The notes under the pieces were generated by a model, which was not told the DNA's origin, searched no databases, and was given only the letters and a program-made list of their open reading frames with translations. Shown one piece after another: positions 41,228 to 49,338 of a stretch of 64,000 bases of DNA (the first letter of the stretch is position 1; each line of letters begins with the position of its first letter). Source of the DNA: Candidatus Hydrogenedentota bacterium (GTDB lineage Bacteria > Hydrogenedentota > Hydrogenedentia > Hydrogenedentales > JAGMZX01); contig JAKQEQ010000017.1 of assembly GCA_029556545.1 (NCBI GenBank), forward strand, positions 124,001-188,000. The letters run 5' to 3'. The translations under genes were made by a program, and so were the position numbers.

Positions 41228-42493
41228 TCAAGCCCCTTTCGTGGCGAGTTCTTCTCCTTGTTTACGTTGGGTTCGAAGCGCCCGGGACTCTCTGTAGTCT
41301 TTGGCCTCGGGAACTCGCACGAACTTGATTTCTGCACCCAATGATCGGACAGCACGTTCGATCTCGTCCAGGTCAGCGTAGAAGAATTCCTTTCTGTCAT
41401 TGACCAGATTCACTTGGCGAGCCTTGAAGTGCTGATGCAACTTGGCCTCCAACGAAGGAGCGTCTTTCGAGTAGACCATTGCGTGGATATCGAACTTGAA
41501 GGGAACAGAAGCGTCGCCAAGCTCAGCGACCCTGTCTTCGGGTTCGAGACGGCGCGTCATGCCAATCTTGAATATCTTGTCGCCGAATGAACCTACATTG
41601 GAAATGATGTAGACATGACCCGACTTGGTAAGTTCGGCCATCGACTGCGCTCTTAGGCCCTTTTCCTTGGCTCCCTCAAGCTTCTTCAACAACAAGGCGA
41701 CAGTCTCGTTGAGCCTATCCAGTTCCTCGTCGCGCGCACTCGCCATTCGGGCCTGAGCTTCAGCCAAAGCTCTCTGAATACGTTCCTGCTCTTGCGTAGC
41801 TTCCTGCAACGCCTTCTCGAATTCGCGCCTGGCCTTCTCTTCCTCCCGCATCTCCTCGCGGTTAGCGCGCTCAGCATCCAATTCGGCCTGACGCTTCTCT
41901 TGATATTCATGCAGTAAACATATCTCATTAAGTTTCAAGGTAATATATTCTTGACTTATCTGAATATCATGACTCTCCACCAACTTGTTGATCGCTTGGG
42001 CTGCGCGGCCCACCTGTTCTAGTGTCTTGCTGACATTCTTCCACGTCACCTTGGATGCAAGCGCATCACACTCGCCATTGAAGGCTCTTAGAACGAGGTT
42101 GACAAGCCGGTTCGTCTCGCCTTTTGTCGCGGTGTTCCCTGTCTTCACGGTCACGGCTGCCTTATCCTTAACCTTCTGTTTCTGGAGGTCTCGGATATTG
42201 TCGAGCTTCAGTTTGTATACTGTCGCAAAATCAAATGAATATGCCGGTCTGTAGATCCCGCACTCTATGAGTTCCTCGTCTTCCTCCATCGCCGCAATGG
42301 TGGCAAGCAACTCGTTGTGCCGCGCAAGCGTGGTGTTATACTTTGACTGTAAACTATCGAGAAGCTGACGAAGCTGCTTTACGGATTCTTCTGCATCGAG
42401 TATGTGTGCTGTGCGCTGGACAAGTTTCTTATATTGCTGTTCGAGTTCCCGGTATTCCTTCGACCCCTTTACAAGGCTTGATACAATATCCAT
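41228..42493 (-). CDS. DUF4041 / T5orf172 GIY-YIG nuclease-like protein
   Basis: A 421-residue protein of the type often found in phages and defence islands. An N-terminal coiled-coil part and a DUF4041 region occupy residues about 1-200, and a long charged coiled coil about 200-290. The C-terminal T5orf172 (GIY-YIG-like) domain starts at GHVYIISN, with KIGMTRR and EAKLHQHF following. These correspond to the GIY-YIG core Tyr, Arg and Glu. ATG 42493 follows GAGAGGAA; TTG 42508 is the alternative. Base composition is clearly richer in A and T than the flanking genes, which points to recent transfer. The broken methyltransferase gene lies just upstream on the same strand. Confidence 0.85.
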   Translation of the reverse strand: MDIVSSLVKGSKEYRELEQQYKKLVQRTAHILDAEESVKQLRQLLDSLQSKYNTTLARHNELLATIAAMEEDEELIECGIYRPAYSFDFATVYKLKLDNIRDLQKQKVKDKAAVTVKTGNTATKGETNRLVNLVLRAFNGECDALASKVTWKNVSKTLEQVGRAAQAINKLVESHDIQISQEYITLKLNEICLLHEYQEKRQAELDAERANREEMREEEKARREFEKALQEATQEQERIQRALAEAQARMASARDEELDRLNETVALLLKKLEGAKEKGLRAQSMAELTKSGHVYIISNVGSFGDKIFKIGMTRRLEPEDRVAELGDASVPFKFDIHAMVYSKDAPSLEAKLHQHFKARQVNLVNDRKEFFYADLDEIERAVRSLGAEIKFVRVPEAKDYRESRALRTQRKQGEELATKGA

Positions 42494-42600
42494 TGTTTCC
42501 TCTCCCAAGAATCAGTTTGATGGTTGCCCTAACATGAGATTTGTGCTGAGATACTCCCATAGCAAAGCACGATTCGTTAGTTCCACGCCTTATTATCCTA

Positions 42601-42822
42601 TTCGCGTGCAGCATTCTCATCCCACTACCGCGTCTCCTCGTGTGCCTTGGTCTGCGACACCGCCAGCGCCTCGTCATGCTCCTTGGACCGCATGTTATAG
42701 TTCGCGTCCGAGTCGAACGGTGCGTCCTGAGACACTACGTTAACCGTGTGGTGCTTAACATAACGCGGCAGAACGTCGAGGTGGTTCCCGTGATAGAGCA
42801 CGTTGCCTTCGCCCTCACTCAT
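42601..42822 (-). pseudogene. N-terminal remnant of a site-specific DNA methyltransferase
   Basis: Translated from ATG 42822, the frame gives NVLYHGNHLDVLPRYVK, then VNVVSQDAPF, then KEHDEALAVSQ and KAHEET. This tracks the start of beta-class adenine or cytosine-N4 methyltransferases (pattern LYYGDNLDVL, DPPFNS, YN, QIKAFEDTWRWDE). The catalytic motif IV has changed from DPPF to DAPF. A TAG stop interrupts at 42625, and the same frame continues recognisably as WDENAARE before another TAG at 42598. The rest of the gene, several hundred codons, is missing. It is a decayed fragment of a restriction-modification or orphan methylase locus. Confidence 0.75.
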
Positions 42823-43043
42823 CCTGTCGCATCTTCTTTATCCAGGTCTCCCTTCCGGCTGAGCCCACCCCCACCCTACAATCCGCGCCGCCGTCCGTGA
42901 CCCCATCCCCAGTATCTTACCCCCGCTGTTGGCCGCGCTCAAGCCACGGGGCAACCTCGGCATTTCTTGGCGATATCCGTCTTGCACCCGCTCGCGCGCC
43001 GGGGCGCTGGAAAAGAGGACCGCAGCCTCACTATATTCGGGTC

Positions 43044-44120
43044 ATGAACACGATAAGCCGAAGAGCGTTTCTTGCCGGGGTTGCTGGCGGGGCCGTCGGG
43101 GCGACAGTGGCCGGGGCGTCCTTAGACGCGTCCGAGGGGCCGTCGCACCGGCGATTGCCTCGATGGCGCGGTTTCAACCTGCTTGAAAAGTTCTGGGTTC
43201 CGGGCAACCGGCCATTTGTCGAGCGGGACTTCGCCTGGATGGCGGAATGGGGCTTCGATTTCGCGCGCCTGCCGCTGTCGTATCATTGCTGGGCGAAGCC
43301 GGACGACTGGTACACGCTGGACGAGGCGGAACTCAAGGAGATTGACGAGGCCGTCGCCTTCGGGCGCAAGCACGGCGTCCACGTGTGCCTGAACTTCCAC
43401 CGCGCGCCCGGCTACTGCGTGGGGGGCGAACCCGAGCCGGTGTCGCTGTGGGACAACGAGGAGGCGCAGCGGGCGTTCGCGTTCCACTGGGGCCATTTCG
43501 CGAAACGGTACCAGGGCATGCCCAATGCCGCCATCAGCTTCAACCTCGTGAACGAGCCCGCCACGGTGGGCATCCCCGTTTACGTGCGCGTGGTCGAGCG
43601 CGCCCTCGAAGCCATCCGCGAACACGACCCGGACCGCCTCGTGATCTGTGACGGCCTGTTCTGGGGCCGCGAGCCGGTCGAGGCGCTGGTCCCACTGGGC
43701 GTGGCGCAGAGCACGCGCGGCTATGACCCGATGCCGCTCACGCACTATCGCGCGTCGTGGGTCGAAGGGTCGGACCGGTGGCCGCTGCCCGCATGGCCCC
43801 TGCGCGAGAGCGACAAGGTGCTCTGGGACAAGGAGCGTCTGCGCGACAAGCGAGTCCGCCAGTGGCGCGCCTTGGCCGACGAGGGCGTGGGTGTGCACGT
43901 CGGCGAATGCGGCGCGTTCCGCCACACGCCCCACGGGGTCGTCTTGGCGTGGCTGCGGGATTGTCTCGAACTCTGGAAGGAAGCCGGCTTTGGCTGGGCG
44001 CTCTGGAACCTGCGCGGGACCTTCGGCATACTCGATTCCGAGCGCGACGACGTGGCCTATGAGGACTTCAACGGCCACAAGCTCGACCGGGCGATGCTCG
44101 AACTGCTCCAAAGCATGTAG
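43044..44120 (+). CDS. GH5-family glycoside hydrolase with Tat-type signal
   Basis: A 358-residue endoglucanase/mannanase-type hydrolase. The N-terminus (ISRRAFLAGVAGGAVG) is a twin-arginine export signal. The TIM-barrel has both GH5 glutamates: Glu171 in FNLVNEP as acid/base and Glu288 in HVGECGAF as nucleophile. It would cut beta-linked glycans in the periplasm or outside. ATG 43044 is preferred over the frame opening at 42897, which has no signal or family match. The next gene encodes a sulfatase, so a sulfated polysaccharide could be the shared target. Confidence 0.87.
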   Translation: MNTISRRAFLAGVAGGAVGATVAGASLDASEGPSHRRLPRWRGFNLLEKFWVPGNRPFVERDFAWMAEWGFDFARLPLSYHCWAKPDDWYTLDEAELKEIDEAVAFGRKHGVHVCLNFHRAPGYCVGGEPEPVSLWDNEEAQRAFAFHWGHFAKRYQGMPNAAISFNLVNEPATVGIPVYVRVVERALEAIREHDPDRLVICDGLFWGREPVEALVPLGVAQSTRGYDPMPLTHYRASWVEGSDRWPLPAWPLRESDKVLWDKERLRDKRVRQWRALADEGVGVHVGECGAFRHTPHGVVLAWLRDCLELWKEAGFGWALWNLRGTFGILDSERDDVAYEDFNGHKLDRAMLELLQSM

Positions 44121-44143
44121 CGGGGGCGTAGCCCGTTGTTCGC
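44116..44143. repeat. short GC hairpin repeat after the GH5 gene
   Basis: TGTAGCGGGGGCG and the following TAGCCCGTTGTTCGC form a small CGGG/CCCG hairpin that begins in the stop codon region. It has the TGTAGCG opening also seen at 35239-35293, so it may be a worn member of the same dispersed family. The evidence is thin. Confidence 0.3.
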
Positions 44144-44161
44144 AACCGGATGCTTTGACCG

Positions 44162-45649
44162 ATGCCGAAAAACGTCTTGTGGATCATGGCGGACGAGTTC
44201 CGCGCGGACTGCCTGGGTTGCGCGGGCAACCCGATTATCCAAACGCCGCATCTGGATGCGCTGGCGGCGGAGGGAACCCGCTTCACGCAGTGCTTCGTGC
44301 AGGCCGCGCCGTGCGCGCCGAGCCGGATGTGTATCTACACCGGCCGCTACCTGTGCGCCACCGGATGTCTCGACAACCGCACGCCCCTTGCGGAGGCCGA
44401 GGACAACGTCGCGATGCACCTGCGCGTCCACGGGCATCGGCCAGCCATCATCGGCTACAACGACTACGCCATCGACCCGCGGACGCTGCCCGAGGGACAC
44501 CCCTACAGGACCTCGCTGAATTACGACAATTTCCTGCCCGGCTTCGACGTCGTCCTTGAACACGAATCGGATTCCCCTGAGTGGTACGCGGACCAGCGCG
44601 CGAAGGGCTATCCGCCGGAGGCGTGCTGCCGCGAGGTCATGTACACGCCCGACATGCCGCCCGAAGGTCCCGGCGAACACCTGCCCTGCTGGTATCCCGC
44701 CCGCTATCGGGCCGAGGACAGCGAAGCGCAGTTCGTCACGTCGAAGGCCATCGAGTATCTCGCGGCGCGCCGCGACTCGGGCTGGTTTCTCAGCCTCAAC
44801 TACATCAAGCCGCACGGGCCGAACCTCTGTCCCGCGCCTTATCACCGGATGTACGGCCTCGACGCGATCCCGCCCGCCGTCCGGCGGCCCGAGGAATGCG
44901 ACGCGACGCACCCATATCTCCGTCGCATGGGCGAGAACGCAAACAGCCAGTTGGTCGACGATCGGGAATTGCGCGAGTTCAAGGCCACGTATTACGGCAT
45001 GGTCTCGGAGATCGACGCCTGCCTCGGGCGCGTGCTCGACGCGCTGCGTAGTTCGGGCCAATGGGACGACACGCTCATCGTCTTCACCTCCGACCACGGC
45101 GAACACCTCGGCGACCACTACCTCGTCGGCAAGGCCCACTACTTCGACGCGGCCCTCCGCGTGCCCCTGATCATTCGCGATCCCTCGCCGCGCGCCGATG
45201 CGACGCGCGGATGCGCCCTCGACGGCTTCTGCGAGGCGATTGACGTCGCGCCGACGATCTGCGAGTGGCTCGACGTGCCGCCGCACGCGCGCTTCCAGGG
45301 CGCGAGCCTGCTGGCGCGCGTCCATGGCCGCCCCGAGGCGCGCCCCAAACCCAGGGTCTTTTACGAGTACTATTACTACAATTCGCTGCACCTCGAGGAG
45401 CGCCCCGCCGACGCGGACGCCTGCCGCCTCTGGGTCGTGCGCGATGACCGTTTCAAGTTCGTCGCTTTCGGCGAAGAGGATGTGCCCCCGCTGTTGTTCG
45501 ACCTGCGCGCGGACCCCGGCGAGTTCGAGAACCTCGCGCGGCGCCCCGAACACGCCTCCATCGTCGCCGAATACGCGCAGCACCTCATCCGCTGGCGCAT
45601 CCGCAACGAAGACAACCGCATGGAGCGCTGGGCGCGGCAGTTTCGGTAA
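44162..45649 (+). CDS. type I sulfatase
   Basis: A 495-residue member of the alkaline phosphatase superfamily that hydrolyses sulfate esters. The formylglycine motif Cys51-Ala-Pro-Ser-Arg55 requires activation by a formylglycine-generating enzyme or anaerobic maturase, neither encoded here. Metal-binding residues are visible in the opening NVLWIMADEFRAD and in FTSDHGEHLGDH near 312. No signal peptide is seen (the chain begins MPKNVLWIMADE), so it may act in the cytoplasm on imported sulfated sugars. It is 41 bases after the GH5 gene. Confidence 0.9.
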   Translation: MPKNVLWIMADEFRADCLGCAGNPIIQTPHLDALAAEGTRFTQCFVQAAPCAPSRMCIYTGRYLCATGCLDNRTPLAEAEDNVAMHLRVHGHRPAIIGYNDYAIDPRTLPEGHPYRTSLNYDNFLPGFDVVLEHESDSPEWYADQRAKGYPPEACCREVMYTPDMPPEGPGEHLPCWYPARYRAEDSEAQFVTSKAIEYLAARRDSGWFLSLNYIKPHGPNLCPAPYHRMYGLDAIPPAVRRPEECDATHPYLRRMGENANSQLVDDRELREFKATYYGMVSEIDACLGRVLDALRSSGQWDDTLIVFTSDHGEHLGDHYLVGKAHYFDAALRVPLIIRDPSPRADATRGCALDGFCEAIDVAPTICEWLDVPPHARFQGASLLARVHGRPEARPKPRVFYEYYYYNSLHLEERPADADACRLWVVRDDRFKFVAFGEEDVPPLLFDLRADPGEFENLARRPEHASIVAEYAQHLIRWRIRNEDNRMERWARQFR

Positions 45650-45691
45650 TCGGGAAGACCGAAGTGTTGCCCTGACGATGCCGGTACATTG

Positions 45692-47623
45692 CTACTTCGC
45701 GGCGGCGCGCGCTACGGCGATGCGTTCCTGGGCGGCCTTAAGGATCATGTTGAGCAGGTCGGCGTAACGCAGGCCGCGCAGGCCCGCCATGAGGTTGAAC
45801 TTGCCATCCCAGCACCAACCGGGATTCGGGTTCACCTCCAAGAGCTTGATCACGCCGTTGGCGTCCGTGCGGAAATCGAAGCGCGCGTAATCGCGGCAGC
45901 CGAGCCGCTCGTAGAGCACGTTCGCGTAATCGTAGAGTTGGCGGCGCGTGTCGGAATCGAGCGAGGCCTCCTTATAGAGCACGTCGCTCCAATAGGGCGA
46001 ATCGGGCAGCCACTTGGACTCGTACCCGAGGATGGCCGGCAGGTCGGGATCGAGTTTCGAGTAATCCACCTCGAGTGGCGGCAGGATCGAGTACGTCAAA
46101 CCGGGGTTTCCCACGATGCCGATAGTATACTCGGGTCCCGTAAGGAACTCCTGGATAAGAATCGCGCATTTGCCGTAGGTCGCGCGCATCCACTGGATAT
46201 ATTCGAGCAATTCCTCGGCGTTGTGCACGACGGCGTCTTGCGTGATACCCATGCTGCTGTCGCCGAAATTCGGCTTCAACAAGGCGGGCAGCGTCGCGGG
46301 CAGCGTCGCGAGCGAGTCGTCCGGGCCGATATACGATTCGAGCGGCGTCGGGATGTCGAGCGATTGCGCAATGGCGTTGACGAGTCCCTTGTTGTAGCAC
46401 AGGCCGAGGCACGCGGGTCCCGCGCCGGTATACGGGATGTCGAGCATCTCAAGAAGGGCCGGCACGTGCAGTTCCATGAAGGCGTCGTTCCGGAAGCCCT
46501 CGTCACAGAGGTTCAACACGAAATGCGGTGGGTTCGCGGCAAGGGCGCGCATCAGATTCTGGTGGTTGTCCAGATACGTGAACTCGTACTCCGGCAACTC
46601 GGCCAGCGCGGCCTTGAGCCGGTTGATTGTGTCGAAATCCTCCGCGTTGAACTTGCCGTCCACCTTCACCTGGTCCGGCAGTTCCGGGTCGCCCATGACG
46701 ACGGTTACCTTCGTGCGGCCGGCGCGGGCCAGCGTGGCCGGGACCACGCGCCGCGGCGCCTTGACTGTCAGAATGAAACGGTGCGCCATCATGCCGAGGT
46801 CCTGGCCGCGCGTCGAATTGGTCTCTAGGGGTTCGTGAAAGCGCACGGATTCGTAGCCGACCTTTTCCAGCAGGTCCTTGAGTTGATCTCGCGTGTACAG
46901 CCTTTCCGCGTAGAACTGGTCCGCGATGACGCCCTTCTCCGCGTGCGTGATGACCTCGCGCGTCACGATGCGGCGTCCGTCCTTGGACAGCGCCCGCTCG
47001 CGGCACACGAAGTGTTGCTCGTCGATCCATTCCCAGGTCCGCTGCTCGAAATTCCGACTCAGCCACTCCCCGTCCGCGAGGTCCACGAAAACGAGGCCGT
47101 GCGGCAGCAGCAATTGCGCAAGGTTCTTCAACACCAACTCATCGTCCGACTCCTGCTCGAAATAGCCGAATGAATTTCCCATCAGCAGAATTGCGTGAAA
47201 CTGCCGACCGCCCAGCCGCGACTTGCGCGCGTCGCCCTCGTGGAACGACACGCTCAACTGCTCCAGCTTCGCGCGGCGGCGCGCCTGCCGGATCAAATAC
47301 CGGGAACGATCGCAGCCGGTAACGTGACGGAAGCCGCGCCGCGCCAGTTCGAGCGAATGGCGGCCCTGTCCGCAGCACATATCGAGGATGTAATCGTTCG
47401 GCTGCAGCCCCAGCAGACGGACCACCATGTCCACTTCCTGCCGCGTGTTCTCCGGGTTCTCGACGACGTCGCCGTCCGTCTTCAGGTACAGAGAATTGAA
47501 GAGCGTGCGCCACCATTCGGACGGCAGATGGCGTTCGAGGTCGGAGATCGGCCCGAGCGTCCGAACGTTGGCGGACCCGTTCCGCTGTGGCCCTTTTCGA
47601 TCAATCATCTCGCGCGTTTTCAC
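45692..47623 (-). CDS. SAM methyltransferase fused to a D-Ala-D-Ala ligase-like ATP-grasp enzyme
   Basis: A 643-residue two-domain protein. Residues about 40-285 are a class I methyltransferase with the SAM loop ILDMCCGQGRHSLEL (79-93). Residues about 303-640 are an ATP-grasp ligase of the D-Ala-D-Ala ligase type, with VTVVMGDPE at its start, KPNFGDSSMGI as the ATP loop and EVNPNPG (about 595-601) as the metal site. The second part should join a carboxylate to an amine using ATP. The two activities may act in turn on one small molecule or peptide. GTG 47623 with GGAGA upstream is preferred over the longer frame, which adds 106 low-complexity residues. It faces the aminotransferase operon across a 299-base gap. 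Confidence 0.82.
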   Translation of the reverse strand: MKTREMIDRKGPQRNGSANVRTLGPISDLERHLPSEWWRTLFNSLYLKTDGDVVENPENTRQEVDMVVRLLGLQPNDYILDMCCGQGRHSLELARRGFRHVTGCDRSRYLIRQARRRAKLEQLSVSFHEGDARKSRLGGRQFHAILLMGNSFGYFEQESDDELVLKNLAQLLLPHGLVFVDLADGEWLSRNFEQRTWEWIDEQHFVCRERALSKDGRRIVTREVITHAEKGVIADQFYAERLYTRDQLKDLLEKVGYESVRFHEPLETNSTRGQDLGMMAHRFILTVKAPRRVVPATLARAGRTKVTVVMGDPELPDQVKVDGKFNAEDFDTINRLKAALAELPEYEFTYLDNHQNLMRALAANPPHFVLNLCDEGFRNDAFMELHVPALLEMLDIPYTGAGPACLGLCYNKGLVNAIAQSLDIPTPLESYIGPDDSLATLPATLPALLKPNFGDSSMGITQDAVVHNAEELLEYIQWMRATYGKCAILIQEFLTGPEYTIGIVGNPGLTYSILPPLEVDYSKLDPDLPAILGYESKWLPDSPYWSDVLYKEASLDSDTRRQLYDYANVLYERLGCRDYARFDFRTDANGVIKLLEVNPNPGWCWDGKFNLMAGLRGLRYADLLNMILKAAQERIAVARAAAK

Positions 47624-47922
47624 CTTTTCTTCTCCCACGGCGCCGCCCCGGCGTGGCACGGGCGTCTCGCCCATGAGTCGATCCGACTTCGGCGGGCATG
47701 GGCGGGATGCCCATGGCGCTGTAAGGGGGGGCGGCGACTCAAAAAAACGCACACTTATAATACTAATCCCGGGAAAAACACAAGAGAAAAATTTTCCGCC
47801 CGAAAAAACCCGAAAACCGGGGTCGGTCCGGCTGGGCAGCGCCGCCGCGCGGGGAAGTCCGGGGCGCATTGCGCGGCGGCGTGGCGCCGTGAAAGAATCG
47901 GGCCGACAACCGAGGAGGCGTG
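47624..47922. other. shared divergent promoter region
   Basis: No gene is evident. A perfect TATAAT lies at 47756-47761 in an A/T-rich island, with only a poor -35 match on either strand. A-rich runs interleaved with CCCGAAAA words cover 47770-47820. Control of both the fusion gene and the aminotransferase operon could sit here. Confidence 0.45.
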
Positions 47923-49338
47923 ATGCACACGACGGAGACAACCAACAACGCGCCCCGCATGACCCGCGCCGAGAAGGCGGCCGTAGTGGCGCGCTTTTCG
48001 CGCTACATCAATCGCGGCCAGGTGAAATACCTGCGATCCGGCCATCTGGACGTCATCGAGACGGAGCGCGGAGGCGTCGGGTTCCGCGATCCGGCCTCGG
48101 GCCGGCGCATGTACGATTGCTTCAGTTCGGCGGGAAGCTTTAACGTGTCGCGGCGCAACCCGCTTATCATGCAGGCGTTGGAGGCGGCGCTGGACGACCT
48201 CGACATGGGCACGTTCCATTTCGCGTCGCCGGCGAAGGCGGCGCTGGCGGCGAAGTTGGCCGCGCTTGCGCCGGGGGACCTGGACGGCGTGTTGTTCGCC
48301 GCGGGCGGCGGGGACGCGGTGGATTGCGCGCTGAAGCTCGCGCGGGGCGCGACGGGGCGAAGCGAGATCATCGCGACCGTGAAGGCCTATCACGGGCACA
48401 CGGGTTTCGCGCTGTCCGCGAACGGCAAGGCGCATTACCGGCGTTTCTTCGAGCCGTTGATGCCGGATTTCTCGTTTGTGCCGTTCAACGACATCGAGGC
48501 GATGCGCGCGCGGATTTCCGAGAAGACCGCCGCCGTGATCCTCGAACCGGTGCAGGGCGAGGCAGGCATCTTCCCGGCGGACGCGGCGTACCTGGAAGGG
48601 CTGCGCGCGCTGTGCGATGAGCGCGGCGCGCTTCTCATCTTCGACGAAATCCAGACCGGCTTCGGACGCACAGGGCGCCTGTTCGCCGCCGATCACTACG
48701 GGGTGGTCCCCGACATCATGACCCTTGCGAAATCGCTGGGCGGAGGACTCTATCCCATTGCCGCAGTGCTGTATCGGCCCACGCCCGCCGTGACCGGCTT
48801 CCTCGATCGCCATCCCGTGTTCCACGAGACCCACGGCGGCGGGGCGGACCTCGGTTGCCGCGTCGGGCTGCGCGTCCTCGAATACATCGAGGAAACGCGG
48901 CTCTGGGAAAACGCCGCCGCGCGCGGCGCGCGCCTGAAGGAGGCGCTTGAGACGCTGCAGCATGAAAATCCGCGCATCATTCGCGCCGTGCGTGGCCTCG
49001 GACTCATGGTCGGCATCGAATACGTCCACGAGTTCGTGGGGCCTATGATGTCCGACGCCCTGGCGCGGCACGGCGTCTTCGCGGCGTACTCGGGCAACGC
49101 GCCGCAAGTGATGCGGTTTATGGTCCCGTTGACGGTGAATGCCGAGGAGATCGAGGGAATCATAGTCGCAATTCGGCTCGCCGTCCGCGATATGAAGACC
49201 CTGCTGCCCGCGGCCTTGCTAGCCGCGAGGGTTCCGGGCGTCCTGCGGCTGCTCAACAACGAACGGGTGCAGACGGCCGCGTTCGGCTTTCTGCGGAAAA
49301 TCGAGGAACTCCTGCCCGCCCGGAGGAAGAACGCATGA
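47923..49338 (+). CDS. class-III (PLP) aminotransferase
   Basis: A 471-residue fold-type I aminotransferase with all PLP features. Lys270 in MTLAKSLGGG forms the Schiff base, Asp241 in IFDEIQTGFGRTG contacts the pyridine nitrogen, and AYHGHTGF near 156 stacks on the ring. It carries about 55 extra C-terminal residues beyond the usual core. The family moves amino groups between omega-amino donors and oxo acids; the substrate is open. ATG 47923 follows GAGGAGG. The stop overlaps the next gene's ATG (ATGA), and that gene encodes a diverged homologue, which suggests a paired complex. Confidence 0.88.
   Translation: MHTTETTNNAPRMTRAEKAAVVARFSRYINRGQVKYLRSGHLDVIETERGGVGFRDPASGRRMYDCFSSAGSFNVSRRNPLIMQALEAALDDLDMGTFHFASPAKAALAAKLAALAPGDLDGVLFAAGGGDAVDCALKLARGATGRSEIIATVKAYHGHTGFALSANGKAHYRRFFEPLMPDFSFVPFNDIEAMRARISEKTAAVILEPVQGEAGIFPADAAYLEGLRALCDERGALLIFDEIQTGFGRTGRLFAADHYGVVPDIMTLAKSLGGGLYPIAAVLYRPTPAVTGFLDRHPVFHETHGGGADLGCRVGLRVLEYIEETRLWENAAARGARLKEALETLQHENPRIIRAVRGLGLMVGIEYVHEFVGPMMSDALARHGVFAAYSGNAPQVMRFMVPLTVNAEEIEGIIVAIRLAVRDMKTLLPAALLAARVPGVLRLLNNERVQTAAFGFLRKIEELLPARRKNA

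Noticed and set aside
44057-45583. 508-codon open frame on the minus strand
   Set aside because: Antisense to the sulfatase gene, which has all its motifs on the plus strand.
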